Shown here: one piece after another, positions 33,346 through 42,564 of the stretch
How positions within the stretch are numbered: the first letter of the stretch is position 1
Layout: the number at the start of each line of letters is the position of its first letter
Origin: CBDAQR01 sp965199055
GTDB lineage: Bacteria; Pseudomonadota; Gammaproteobacteria; Pseudomonadales; Halieaceae
Reading direction: 5' to 3'
Length of the DNA stretch: 64,000 nucleotides
Assembly: GCA_965199055.1 (NCBI GenBank)
Contig: CBDAQR010000003.1
Span: 992,001 to 1,056,000, forward strand
Notes under the pieces: model-generated
What the model was told of the DNA's origin: nothing
The model's database searches: none
The model's input: the letters and a program-made list of their open reading frames with translations, nothing else
Translations under genes and position numbers: made by a program

Positions 33346-34944
33346 ATGTCTGATTACCAGAGTCTAATTAGTAAGTTCGCTGAACTGCGCAACGCCCAGG
33401 GTGAAGCCTGGTCTGCCATCAGCCCCGAGTACGCGGCCCGCATGGAAATGCAGAACCAGTTCAAGACCGGCCTTGATATCGCCCGCTATACCGCCGGCAT
33501 CATGCGCAAGGACATGGCTGAGTACGACGCCGACAGCGCGCAGTACACCCAAAGCCTGGGTTGCTGGCACGGTTTCATTGGCCAGCAGAAGATGATTGCG
33601 GTCAAGAAGCACCACGGCACTACCGATAAGCGCTACCTGTACCTTTCTGGCTGGATGATCGCCGCCCTGCGCAGCGAATTCGGCCCCCTGCCCGACCAGT
33701 CCATGCACGAGAAGACTTCTGTTCCCGCTCTGATTGAAGAGCTGTACACCTTCCTGCGCCAGGCAGATGCCCGCGAACTGAACCACCTTTACAAGGATCT
33801 CGACGCAGCACGCGATTCCGGCGATCAGGTGGCTGAGCAGGCTGCACTGAATGCGATTAACAATTTCCAGACCCACATCGTGCCTATCATTGCAGACATC
33901 GATGCCGGTTTCGGTAACGAAGAAGCCACCTACTTGCTGGCCAAGAAAATGATCGAAGCCGGCGCCTGCGCCATCCAGATCGAGAACCAGGTATCCGACG
34001 CCAAGCAGTGCGGACACCAGGACGGCAAGGTTACGGTTCCCCATGAGGACTTCCTCTCCAAAATCAACGCAATTCGCTACGCCTTCCTGGAGCTGGGTGT
34101 AGACGACGGTGTGATCGTTGCGCGTACCGATTCGCTCGGCGCGGGCCTGACCCAGAAGATTCCGGTTTCAACTGACGCTGGCGATCTGGCGCACAAGTAC
34201 AACGCTTTCCTCGAAACGGAAGTCATTGAATCTGCGGCCGACGTCAACGAAGGCGACGTCGTTATCAAACAGGATGGCAACCTGGTACGTCCGGTACGCC
34301 TGCCCAACGGCTTGTACCGCTTCAAAGCCGGCACCGGCGAAGACCGCTGCGTATTGGATTGCATCACCAGCCTGCAGAGCGGTGCTGACCTGCTTTGGAT
34401 CGAAACCGAAAAACCACACGTCGGCCAGATCGGCGGTATGGTCAACCGCATCCGCGAGGTGATCCCGAATGCGAAGCTGGTCTACAACAACAGCCCCTCG
34501 TTCAACTGGACCCTGAACTTCCGCCAGCAGGTATTCGATGCCTGGAGCGAAGAAGGTAAGGACGTATCCAGCTACGATCGCGACAACCTGATGAGCGCCG
34601 AGTACGACGCAACGGAGCTGGCCACTGCTGCCGACGCCAAGATTCAGTCTTTCCAGGCGGACGCTGCTCGCGAAGCCGGCATCTTCCACCACCTGATCAC
34701 GCTGCCGACCTACCACACGGCGGCACTGTCTACCGACAACCTCGCCAAGGGCTACTTCGGCGAAGAAGGCATGTTGGCCTACGTCGCCGGCGTTCAGCGC
34801 AAGGAGATCCGTCAGGGTATCGCCTGCGTCAAGCACCAGGACATGGCAGGCTCCAATATCGGTGACGATCACAAGGAGTACTTCTCCGGCGATCAGGCTC
34901 TCAAGGCCTCCGGTAAGGACAACACCATGAATCAGTTCGGCTAA
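33346..34944 (+). CDS. aceA: Isocitrate lyase
   Basis: This 532-residue enzyme of the glyoxylate shunt cleaves isocitrate to succinate and glyoxylate, allowing growth on acetyl-CoA sources. The signature AKQCGHQDGK places catalytic Cys222. IADIDAGFGNEEATY supplies Mg ligands and NNSPSFNW is the substrate loop. Length and the Gln in KQCGH match the long Pseudomonas-type ICL rather than the 434-residue E. coli enzyme. AGGTGA lies about 5 bases before the ATG. No malate synthase is in the window. A strong terminator follows. Its presence suits the lipid and cyclic-compound catabolism suggested elsewhere here. Confidence 0.97.
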   Translation: MSDYQSLISKFAELRNAQGEAWSAISPEYAARMEMQNQFKTGLDIARYTAGIMRKDMAEYDADSAQYTQSLGCWHGFIGQQKMIAVKKHHGTTDKRYLYLSGWMIAALRSEFGPLPDQSMHEKTSVPALIEELYTFLRQADARELNHLYKDLDAARDSGDQVAEQAALNAINNFQTHIVPIIADIDAGFGNEEATYLLAKKMIEAGACAIQIENQVSDAKQCGHQDGKVTVPHEDFLSKINAIRYAFLELGVDDGVIVARTDSLGAGLTQKIPVSTDAGDLAHKYNAFLETEVIESAADVNEGDVVIKQDGNLVRPVRLPNGLYRFKAGTGEDRCVLDCITSLQSGADLLWIETEKPHVGQIGGMVNRIREVIPNAKLVYNNSPSFNWTLNFRQQVFDAWSEEGKDVSSYDRDNLMSAEYDATELATAADAKIQSFQADAAREAGIFHHLITLPTYHTAALSTDNLAKGYFGEEGMLAYVAGVQRKEIRQGIACVKHQDMAGSNIGDDHKEYFSGDQALKASGKDNTMNQFG

Positions 34945-34967
34945 GCCGCAACGTTCAAGAAACCCGA

Positions 34968-34999
34968 AGGGGGCCGCGAAAGCGAGCCCCCTTTTTTTT
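34968..34999 (+). terminator. Intrinsic terminator of aceA
   Basis: A GGGGGC/GCCCCC stem (34969-34974 with 34986-34991) with an 11-base loop is followed directly by eight T residues. It ends aceA and precedes dusC. Confidence 0.92.
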
Positions 35000-35036
35000 C
35001 GGTAAAATGCGCGGGTTTCGACACGACAACAACGCG

Positions 35037-36014
35037 ATGCGCCTGATTCTCGCCCCGATGGAAGGGGTTATCGACCACACCATGCGCGACCTGCTCAGCA
35101 CTCTTGGCGGGCTGGACCGCTGTGTCACCGAGTTTGTGCGGGTCAGTGACCTGCTGTTACCACCGCGGGTATTTCACAGAATTTGCCCGGAGCTGAAACG
35201 GGGCGCAAAGACTGCTTCAGGACTACCGGTCTACGTACAGTTACTCGGTGGCCAGCCGATACCCATGGCCGAGAATGCCGCACGCGCCGCAGAGCTGGGC
35301 GCGCCCGGTATCGACCTGAATTTTGGCTGCCCGGCCAAAACCGTCAATCGCAGCGACGGCGGTGCCATCTTGTTGCGCGAGCCGGAGCGGGTACACGCCA
35401 TCGTGTCTGCCGTGCGCAGCGCTGTGCCTGCAGAAATACCGGTGACGGTAAAGATTCGCTTGGGCTTTGAGGACCGCGAGCTGCTGCAGGACAATGTCAG
35501 TGGGATTGCGGCGGCCGGACCCACTGAGTTGGCGGTACACGCACGCACCAAGAAAGATGGCTATAGACCACCGGCCTACTGGGAAGAGATAGCGCGCCTG
35601 CGCGAGTGGATCGACGTACCCGTGATCGCCAACGGCGAGATATGGAATCCAGCAGATGCGCGCCGCTGCCGCGAAGTCACGGGCTGTGATGACCTGATGT
35701 TGGGGCGCGGTATTTTGTGCCGGCCGGACCTGGCCCGACTCATCGCCGGTGATGCAGCGGGCGATATGCCCGCGCCCTTCGAGTGGCCACAGGTGCAATC
35801 GCTGCTGGTCGATATGTTTCATCTGCTGATGGAAAACTACGAAGCGCGCTACGCCGGCAATCCGATCAAGCAGTGGCTGGTTTACCAGCGCAATTACTAT
35901 CCCCAGGCGGCGCTTCTCTTTGAGAGAATCAAGCGCTTACAGCAGCCTGAGGACATACTCGCGGTGCTCAGCGCAGATGCACCGACACTTAAGCAGGCTA
36001 GCCAGGTAGCGTGA
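35037..36014 (+). CDS. dusC: tRNA-dihydrouridine(16) synthase DusC
   Basis: This 325-residue flavoenzyme reduces U16 of tRNA to dihydrouridine using FMN and NADPH. LAPMEGVIDH opens the TIM barrel. FVRVSDLLLPPRVFHRICPE is the DusC-specific early segment. DLNFGCPAKTVNRSDGGA contains the catalytic Cys in the GCP motif, followed by VKIRLGFED, HARTKKDGY, IANGEIW and MLGRG. ATG 35037 is chosen, as in E. coli DusC, over an in-frame ATG at 35007; a TAAAAT at 35003-35008 looks like the -10 box and would exclude the upstream start. Confidence 0.95.
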   Translation: MRLILAPMEGVIDHTMRDLLSTLGGLDRCVTEFVRVSDLLLPPRVFHRICPELKRGAKTASGLPVYVQLLGGQPIPMAENAARAAELGAPGIDLNFGCPAKTVNRSDGGAILLREPERVHAIVSAVRSAVPAEIPVTVKIRLGFEDRELLQDNVSGIAAAGPTELAVHARTKKDGYRPPAYWEEIARLREWIDVPVIANGEIWNPADARRCREVTGCDDLMLGRGILCRPDLARLIAGDAAGDMPAPFEWPQVQSLLVDMFHLLMENYEARYAGNPIKQWLVYQRNYYPQAALLFERIKRLQQPEDILAVLSADAPTLKQASQVA

Positions 36015-36045
36015 CAGAGAACTGACAGTAAACGGGAGAGCAGGT

Positions 36046-37278
36046 ATGGATGAGTCACCAACGACGCCGGAACCAAGCTGGCATGACGCCAATCCTTATG
36101 AAGATGACCTGAAGACTGAACCGTTCGAACGCTACCGATACCTGCGGGAAAACGTTCCCGTCAATCTTACGCCTGACGGCAACTGGCGACTGTTCCGCTA
36201 CCACGACATCCAGAAACTGCTAAAGAGTAGCAGCGTGGGCATGCGACATCTGGATGGTCTTATCCCCAACCATACGAGAGAAGAGAGCGACGCCTCCAAG
36301 TTCATGCTGCGCCTGGACCCGCCAGATCACGATCGTATTCGAGCGCTGGTGAGCAAAGCATTTACGCCGCGAGCGCTAGCGGCTATTCAACCCCAGGTGC
36401 AGGCGTTGACCGATGCCGAGCTCGACAAGATCGTGCTCCGCGGCGAAATGGATATGGTAGAACATCTGGCCCTGCTGGTGCCGGCTGCCTCCATGTGCTG
36501 CATGCTGGGCATCGGCTTCGAAGACCGCAACCGTCTGTCTGACCTGGTGTCTCGCGTCACCTACCTGCTCGCCATACACGCATTCCCGCATCTGGCCGAC
36601 TCGGCCAATGCGGCGCTGGAAGAACTGGGTATCTATATCTTCGAGCTTATCGAGCAACGTCGCCGCGATCCGGGTAATGACATTCTGACAGGGCTCGTAC
36701 AGGCGGAAGAAGCCGGCGACAGCCTCTCTACCGAAGAACTCATGCAGCAGGGTATCGGTCTGCTCGTGGCCGGACTGGAAACCACCATCGGAGTAATTGG
36801 TAATAGCATGCGCTGCTTCGCCCGTCATCCTGACCAGTTCGAGCGGCTGGCAGCGCAGCCCGAGCTGATCGACACGGCGGTGGAAGAATGTCTACGCTAT
36901 GACCCATCTATACCGCAAACGATCCGCGTGCTGTGGGAAGACACCCAGTTTGGCGATTATGTGATTCCCGCAGATGCCGTGGTTAACGCCATATTGATTA
37001 GCGCCAATCGTGACGCCGAAGTATTTTCTGATCCCGATCGGTTTGACATTGGTCGACGCGAAGCCAAACACTGCTCTTTCGGAGGTGGCATTCACTTCTG
37101 CCTGGGCTCACATCTCGCCCGCATGAACGCGGGCATCGCGTTTGCATCAATCGCATCGCGCATCACGGAGATCGAGTTGGACGAGACAGGTTTCGAGTGG
37201 GCACCCTCGCTGTTCCGCATTCCCGGCCACGTACCCGCCAAATTCAAGCTGCGCGAAACGATAAAGCCAGCCGCGTAA
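36046..37278 (+). CDS. Cytochrome P450
   Basis: This 410-residue soluble P450 has AGLETTIG in the I helix, ExxR in EECLRYD, and the heme loop FGGGIHFCLG with thiolate Cys352. It is distinct from the P450 at 5823: it has a longer N-terminus with a WHDANPYEDD lead, and its I-helix acid-alcohol pair is Glu-Thr. It needs a ferredoxin and reductase not found nearby. It lies 31 bp after dusC and converges, with no spacer, on the MFS gene. It may feed the Baeyer-Villiger monooxygenase encoded beyond that transporter, but no operon link exists. Confidence 0.93.
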   Translation: MDESPTTPEPSWHDANPYEDDLKTEPFERYRYLRENVPVNLTPDGNWRLFRYHDIQKLLKSSSVGMRHLDGLIPNHTREESDASKFMLRLDPPDHDRIRALVSKAFTPRALAAIQPQVQALTDAELDKIVLRGEMDMVEHLALLVPAASMCCMLGIGFEDRNRLSDLVSRVTYLLAIHAFPHLADSANAALEELGIYIFELIEQRRRDPGNDILTGLVQAEEAGDSLSTEELMQQGIGLLVAGLETTIGVIGNSMRCFARHPDQFERLAAQPELIDTAVEECLRYDPSIPQTIRVLWEDTQFGDYVIPADAVVNAILISANRDAEVFSDPDRFDIGRREAKHCSFGGGIHFCLGSHLARMNAGIAFASIASRITEIELDETGFEWAPSLFRIPGHVPAKFKLRETIKPAA

Positions 37279-38541
37279 CTAGAACGCCTGCTTCTGCAGT
37301 AGCGTGCGACTACCCACACCCAGGCGATATGCCAGCACAAACCAAAAAGCGGCAACAAGCTGGAAACCCAACAGTAATGCAAACGCCATGCTATAGCCTT
37401 CCGGGCTCGCGCCTAGCTCCGTACGCGGATACATGTCCAGCACTCTTCCCACCAGCCATTGCGATAGCGCCGTACACAGAAATCCCATCAGGTTAAACGC
37501 GGTGTACACGCGACCGATCATTGCCGTCGGAAACGCCTGGCTAAAGGCTGAGAACGCCAGCGTTGAGGTTCCCGCCATGACCATCCAGAACATCCACTGC
37601 GGCACTACGGCAACCTGGATTTGTATCGCCAAGGCCAGCAGCATAAGCATCGCCATACTCTGACCGACCACCGGCACCCAAAGCGGACCATACCCGCGCC
37701 GTTGCAAGTACTCTACGAGGGGGCCCATGACCAGGAAGTTGGCAGCGGAGACGATCGTCACCAGTGCGACCCCATTGGCGGCGCGACTCACATCGAAAGC
37801 TGCCACATCCGTGAGCCAGGAAAACAAATACAGCGTGTTAAGACCCTGGGTAACACCCATAGAGACGAACAGCCAGGGCGCGACGCGCCAGAAATAACCG
37901 TCGGTATAGACCTGCAATAGGCCGCGCAGTTGCTCGAGCAAGGTTTCTCCGCTGTGACTGGTCTCATGCCGGGGCGGTATCAGTACCATTAACAGTGAAG
38001 ACAGCAGGGTGATTGCAGCAAACAGGAGATACAGCTCGCGCCACTCCATGATCCTGAGTAACCATTCCGTCGGCTTTGTGGCCACCCAGGAGCCAAGCAA
38101 ACCAATCATAAACTGCAAGCTGTTCAATGTGGGCAATCGTTCGCGCGGAAACCAGAGTGCATAGACCTTTAGGGAGCCCATCAGGCCCGCGGCGAATCCG
38201 AGGCCCATCAGAATACGACCGCCGGACAGCATCACCCCACTCTCGCTATAGGCCATAACAACAGCACCCGCCGCTGCCAATAAAAACAGCGAAGCGTTGA
38301 CCTTACGAGGATCAAAGCGATCTAGAAGAATGCCAACCGGTAGCTGCGCGATCGCAAAGGCAATAAAAAACGCCGAGCCCAGTGCGAGGCTGATCGCTTC
38401 TTCGTTCAGCATCAGCTCCAGCTGGATCGGTTGCTTGGTGATGTTCGACACCGCTCGGGTAAACATCGACAGGAAGAAGCCAAAGCCAAAGGGAATAATC
38501 AGACGTAGAGCGGTCGACGCAGGCAAGCTCGCAAATTGCAT
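37279..38541 (-). CDS. MFS transporter
   Basis: This 420-residue protein has about twelve hydrophobic segments. The MFS motif between helices 2 and 3 is QLPVGILLDRFDPRKV, and GGRILMGLGFAAGLMGSLK lies in helices 4-5. It resembles sugar-phosphate and organic-anion uptake carriers more than drug pumps. The start at 38541 leaves a short cytoplasmic lead. It ends one base from the P450 stop and is divergent from the BVMO gene. It may import a substrate for the neighbouring oxygenases. Confidence 0.88.
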   Translation of the reverse strand: MQFASLPASTALRLIIPFGFGFFLSMFTRAVSNITKQPIQLELMLNEEAISLALGSAFFIAFAIAQLPVGILLDRFDPRKVNASLFLLAAAGAVVMAYSESGVMLSGGRILMGLGFAAGLMGSLKVYALWFPRERLPTLNSLQFMIGLLGSWVATKPTEWLLRIMEWRELYLLFAAITLLSSLLMVLIPPRHETSHSGETLLEQLRGLLQVYTDGYFWRVAPWLFVSMGVTQGLNTLYLFSWLTDVAAFDVSRAANGVALVTIVSAANFLVMGPLVEYLQRRGYGPLWVPVVGQSMAMLMLLALAIQIQVAVVPQWMFWMVMAGTSTLAFSAFSQAFPTAMIGRVYTAFNLMGFLCTALSQWLVGRVLDMYPRTELGASPEGYSMAFALLLGFQLVAAFWFVLAYRLGVGSRTLLQKQAF

Positions 38542-38661
38542 GCAGGGCAGTGTACACCTCGCGCCGAGCTTGAATCGAACGCTATTCCACTATCTGCAGG
38601 TTCTCCCGGCCTGGTGTATTCTCAGTACAGTACAAAACACAGCCCAGGGATGCGCATCAGC

Positions 38662-40467
38662 ATGAGTGAAGTCGCCAATAATTTGCCGCCGGAGTTTGAT
38701 GCCGACGCTATGCGCGAGAAATACCGCGTAGAGCGCGAAAAGCGGCTGCGTGAAGACGCAAATGACCAGCACATTGAAATGACCGGCGACTATTCCAACT
38801 ATATTGATGACCCCTACGTAGAGCCCGGCTTTGAACGCGAGCCCGTCGAGCGCGAGGTGGATGTGCTCCTGGTCGGCGGCGGCTTCGGCGGCCTGCAGGC
38901 AGGCGCACGGCTACGCGAGGCCGGCGTCGAAGACATCACCGTCATAGAAAAAGGCGGCGACTTTGGCGGCACCTGGTATTGGAACCGCTATCCAGGCGCC
39001 ATGTGCGACGTCGAGTCCTACGTCTACCTGCCACTGCTGGAGGAACTCGCTTACGTTCCCGTACAGAAGTATTCGCAGGCGCCCGAAATTCTGGAGCACA
39101 GCCGTGCAATAGCACGGCACTATGGCCTCTATGACGACGCCTTACTGCAAACCCAGGTGACCGAAGCGCGCTGGAACGAAGCAGACAAGCGCTGGCACGT
39201 GTCGACGGACAGGGGAGATCTGCTGAAGGCGCGTTTTATCGCCCAGGCCAACGGACCGCTCAATCGCCCCAAGCTGCCTGCTATTCCGGGTATCAATGAT
39301 TTTAAAGGCCATACCTTTCATACCAGTCGCTGGGATTACGAATACACCGGGGGTGACGCTAATGGTGGGCTCGACCGATTGCATGACAAGCGCGTCGCCA
39401 TCATCGGCACGGGTGCCACGGCCGTACAGTGCGTGCCACATCTCGCTGAATCCGCTGAGCAGCTCTACGTATTTCAGCGCACGCCCTCCGGCATCGATGC
39501 GCGCAACAACGCGCCAACGGATCCGGAATGGGCAGCAAACCTGCAGCCGGGCTGGCAGCGTGCGCGAATGGAAAACTTCAACGGCCTGGTGTCCGGAGTA
39601 CCTATGGCGGAAGACATGGTCAACGACGGCTGGACCGACCTGATCGGCAAGACACTGCGTTTGTTGATGGAGAATGGCGCCGACCTGGAAAAACTTCCAG
39701 GCATTATGGAAATGGCTAACTTCGAAAAAATGGAGGAGATTCGAGCGCGCGCCGAGGCCCTAGTCGATGATCCCGACACCGCAGAGGCGCTGAAGCCATA
39801 TTACAGAATGTTCTGTAAACGGCCCTGCTTTCACGATGAATATCTGCAGTCGTTCAATCGTGACAATGTGGCCCTCATTGATACCGATGGTAAAGGTGTT
39901 GAGCGGATTACCGAGAGCGGCGTGGTCGTGGACGGCGTGGAATATGAAGTCGACTGCATCGTGTTCGGCACTGGCTTCGAGGTGGGCACCAGTTATGCGC
40001 GCCGCAGCGGCTACGAAATCATCGGTCGTGGCAGCCAGACACTCACCGATAAGTGGGAAGAAGGCACACGCACACTACACAGCCTGCAGGTGGCGGGCTT
40101 CCCCAACTGTTTCATCATGACTCAAAGCCAGGGTGGATTTACAGTCAACTATCCTCATATGCTGGATGAATTGGCTCGCCATATCGCCTACCTGGTAACG
40201 CACGCTATGGACAATGCGATAGAGACCATCGACGTGACCGACGCGGCAGAGGAGCAATGGGTGCAAACCATTCTGGAAAAAGGCATGGACGGCGCGGTAC
40301 TGGGCGATGTGGAATGCACGCCAGGTTACTACAACAATGAGGGTAAGCCGGGCCCACACTTCGCCCAGGGCATGCCTTACGGCGAGGGCCCGGTTGCATT
40401 TTTCAAAGTGCTCGAAGAGTGGCGCGAGGCAGGCGACTTTCAAGGGCTGGAGTTCAACCGGCCGTGA
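38662..40467 (+). CDS. Flavin monooxygenase, type I Baeyer-Villiger-like
   Basis: This 601-residue FAD/NADPH monooxygenase has FAD Rossmann motif GGGFGG (72-77), GTWYWNRYPGAMCDVES from 103, the Baeyer-Villiger fingerprint FKGHTFHTSRWD (214-225), and NADPH motif IIGTGATAVQ near 287. It has the extended N-terminus typical of 4-hydroxyacetophenone or cyclododecanone-type enzymes. It would insert oxygen next to a ketone to give an ester or lactone. ATG 38662 follows AGGG by 12 bases; ATG 38650 is an alternative with no good site. Its stop overlaps the YjbR gene start (GTGA). Confidence 0.92.
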   Translation: MSEVANNLPPEFDADAMREKYRVEREKRLREDANDQHIEMTGDYSNYIDDPYVEPGFEREPVEREVDVLLVGGGFGGLQAGARLREAGVEDITVIEKGGDFGGTWYWNRYPGAMCDVESYVYLPLLEELAYVPVQKYSQAPEILEHSRAIARHYGLYDDALLQTQVTEARWNEADKRWHVSTDRGDLLKARFIAQANGPLNRPKLPAIPGINDFKGHTFHTSRWDYEYTGGDANGGLDRLHDKRVAIIGTGATAVQCVPHLAESAEQLYVFQRTPSGIDARNNAPTDPEWAANLQPGWQRARMENFNGLVSGVPMAEDMVNDGWTDLIGKTLRLLMENGADLEKLPGIMEMANFEKMEEIRARAEALVDDPDTAEALKPYYRMFCKRPCFHDEYLQSFNRDNVALIDTDGKGVERITESGVVVDGVEYEVDCIVFGTGFEVGTSYARRSGYEIIGRGSQTLTDKWEEGTRTLHSLQVAGFPNCFIMTQSQGGFTVNYPHMLDELARHIAYLVTHAMDNAIETIDVTDAAEEQWVQTILEKGMDGAVLGDVECTPGYYNNEGKPGPHFAQGMPYGEGPVAFFKVLEEWREAGDFQGLEFNRP

Positions 40468-41231
40468 GTCGGCGCATAGAAGATGCAGCCCGAGACCTCT
40501 GTCTCGCCTTTCCCGAAACGGAAGAGATCCTCTCGCACGGCTCCCCCACTTTTAAGGCCAAGGGTAAGTCCTTCGCTATATTTACGGTAAACCATCACGG
40601 CGATGGACGGGTGGGCTACTACCTGAACTCACCGCCTGGTGCCCAACAGCTCTACACCGAAAACGAGCCGGATATTTATTTTGTGCCACCCTACGTCGGC
40701 CCCAAGGGCTGGCTGGGAGTGGAGCTCAATAAGGGGCTGGAATGGGATACGGTCGCCCGACTGGTGCACGACGCCTGGGCCAATACCGTGCCAGCGGCAA
40801 TCGCCGCTCGACTGGAAGAGACGCCTAGCGTCGAGCCGCCCAACGTGACAATGACAGCGGAAGATATTAACCCTTTTCTGCGGTCACGCGCGCAGGACAT
40901 ACTCTCACAGCTGGCTGCAATCTGTGACGCAATGCCAGAGACCCGCCGCTCTGAAAACTTTGGCGACCCAGTGTGGAAAGCCGGCAAAAAAACCTTCGTC
41001 TGGGCACACCACAATGGCGATCGCATGGCATTGCAGTTCTGGGTCGGTGTCGAACAGCAGTCCTTGCTAACGATGGACCCGCGCTACAAGATTCCAGCCT
41101 ATACCGGCCAGAATGGGTGGATACAACTGGATGTCGAAGAGCACATCGATTGGGCCGAGATTGACTCGCTGCTACTGGGGAGCTACCGCCACTTCGCGCT
41201 GAAACGCATGCTCAAGGCGCTGGGGGAGTAG
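40464..41231 (+). CDS. Tandem-domain MmcQ/YjbR family protein
   Basis: This 255-residue protein is two consecutive YjbR/MmcQ-like domains (about 1-115 and 140-255). Each has a PET start (AFPETEE and AMPETRR), a GSPTFKAKGK or GDPVWKAGKK turn and a Gly-Trp region (GPKGWLGVEL and GQNGWIQLDV). Single-domain YjbR has a DNA-binding-like fold without proven function. GTG 40464 overlaps the BVMO stop, so translation is coupled. A CTGGGGG/CCCCCAG stem (41220-41252) spans the stop and could act as a terminator, but lacks a T-tract. Confidence 0.82.
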   Translation: MSRRIEDAARDLCLAFPETEEILSHGSPTFKAKGKSFAIFTVNHHGDGRVGYYLNSPPGAQQLYTENEPDIYFVPPYVGPKGWLGVELNKGLEWDTVARLVHDAWANTVPAAIAARLEETPSVEPPNVTMTAEDINPFLRSRAQDILSQLAAICDAMPETRRSENFGDPVWKAGKKTFVWAHHNGDRMALQFWVGVEQQSLLTMDPRYKIPAYTGQNGWIQLDVEEHIDWAEIDSLLLGSYRHFALKRMLKALGE

Positions 41232-41270
41232 TCCTGAATCCCGACCCCCCAGGAGCACATAAGCCCAGCC

Positions 41271-42551
41271 CTATCCACCCGGGCTGAGTAGCGGATGGCG
41301 GTAAACTACACCTGCCTTCATCACAAAACCGACACGACGTGTCAGACTGATGTCTTCCAGGGGATTTCCCGGCACGGCGACGATGTCTGCGCGCAGGCCT
41401 TCTTTTAGCTCACCACGATCAGAGAGACCGAACAGATCTGCAGTATTGATCGTACCCGCCTGCAAAGACTGCAAGGGCGTCATCCCCCGCTTAACCATTA
41501 CTTCAAATTCGTAAGCGTTCTCACCGTGGGGCACGAGGGGTGCATCTGTTCCCAGGGCTATCGGCACCCCGCGCTCTATAGCTTCACTGAGATTTGCCGC
41601 GGCCAGCGGCAGCACATAGTTGGCCTTGGCCTGCATAATTTCTGGCAATCTATCCAGTTCAATGGTGTCGAGCAGGCCTGTCGTCGGCACCAGATAGGTG
41701 CCCTTCTTCTTCATCATCGACATCGCTTCTCGGTCAATAATTGACCCGTGCTCGATCGAGGCAACGCCAGCCCTCACTGCCGCCTTTATACCCACCGTAC
41801 CGTGAGCATGTGCCGCAACCTTTATATCGTGTCTGGCGGCCTCCTCCACCACGGCCGCAATCTCCTCGTCCGTCATCTGCTGCGCGCCCACGCTCTTCTC
41901 CAGGGACAGCACGCCTGCAGTGGCAGAAATCTTGATCACCCGTGCACCGTGCTTGATCTGGTAACGGGTCGCCTTACGCGCTTCATCGACACTGTCAGCA
42001 ATACCATAGCGCCAATCCTGTTCAAAACGGCCCTCCGCTACGCCCATTGTCGGGTCCGCGTGACCACCGGTGATGCCAATGGTATGACCGGCCGCGATGA
42101 CATCGGGCCCGATCACCTGACCCTTGCTGATCGCATCGTTGAGAGACACCAGGATCAGATCCAGCGAAGGGTTTACCTGCCCCAGATCTCGCACTGTGGT
42201 AAAACCGCCCAGCAGGGTCTGCCGCGCGGATTCTGCTGCGCGCAAGGCGCCACTGGCGCCGTTCTCGGTCATGATGAGTGGATGAAAATTGGAGTCCGAA
42301 ATAGCGAGGTGCACATGTGCATCCATGAAACCGGGAAGCAGCGTCATATCAGGCAGGTTGATGATATTGGCCGATTCCGGAATTTCAGCCGGGTTAATCG
42401 CGGCTATCGTTTCATCCTCTATGACAACAACCACGTCTTCCATCAGCTCGCCAGAATTCACGTCGAGCAGCGCGGCGGCGCGAATCACTGTTACCTCCTG
42501 AGCCTGGACGACCACCGCAATGAACAGACTTAGAGCCAATACGAGTCGCAT
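41271..42551 (-). CDS. Exported amidohydrolase (Xaa-Pro dipeptidase-like)
   Basis: This 426-residue protein has a signal peptide (LALSLFIAVVVQAQ) and an amidohydrolase barrel. DAHVHLA supplies metal ligands His79 and His81. HAHGTVGIKAAVRAGVASIEHG supplies later ligands and GTDAPLVPHGE the catalytic Asp. The C-terminal GLRADIVAVPGNPLEDI is typical of imidazolonepropionase-like or Xaa-Pro dipeptidases. ATG 42551 has GAGGAGA upstream; a longer frame inside the peptidase gene was rejected. It begins 13 bp after the M14 peptidase gene and is probably cotranscribed, suggesting joint periplasmic peptide breakdown. Confidence 0.9.
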   Translation of the reverse strand: MRLVLALSLFIAVVVQAQEVTVIRAAALLDVNSGELMEDVVVVIEDETIAAINPAEIPESANIINLPDMTLLPGFMDAHVHLAISDSNFHPLIMTENGASGALRAAESARQTLLGGFTTVRDLGQVNPSLDLILVSLNDAISKGQVIGPDVIAAGHTIGITGGHADPTMGVAEGRFEQDWRYGIADSVDEARKATRYQIKHGARVIKISATAGVLSLEKSVGAQQMTDEEIAAVVEEAARHDIKVAAHAHGTVGIKAAVRAGVASIEHGSIIDREAMSMMKKKGTYLVPTTGLLDTIELDRLPEIMQAKANYVLPLAAANLSEAIERGVPIALGTDAPLVPHGENAYEFEVMVKRGMTPLQSLQAGTINTADLFGLSDRGELKEGLRADIVAVPGNPLEDISLTRRVGFVMKAGVVYRHPLLSPGG

Positions 42552-42564
42552 AAGATTCTTCTCC

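Noticed and set aside
41220..41252. CTGGGGG/CCCCCAG stem between the convergent YjbR and amidohydrolase genes
   Set aside because: The loop is long (19 bases) and there is no T-tract; termination is possible but not supportable as a separate feature.
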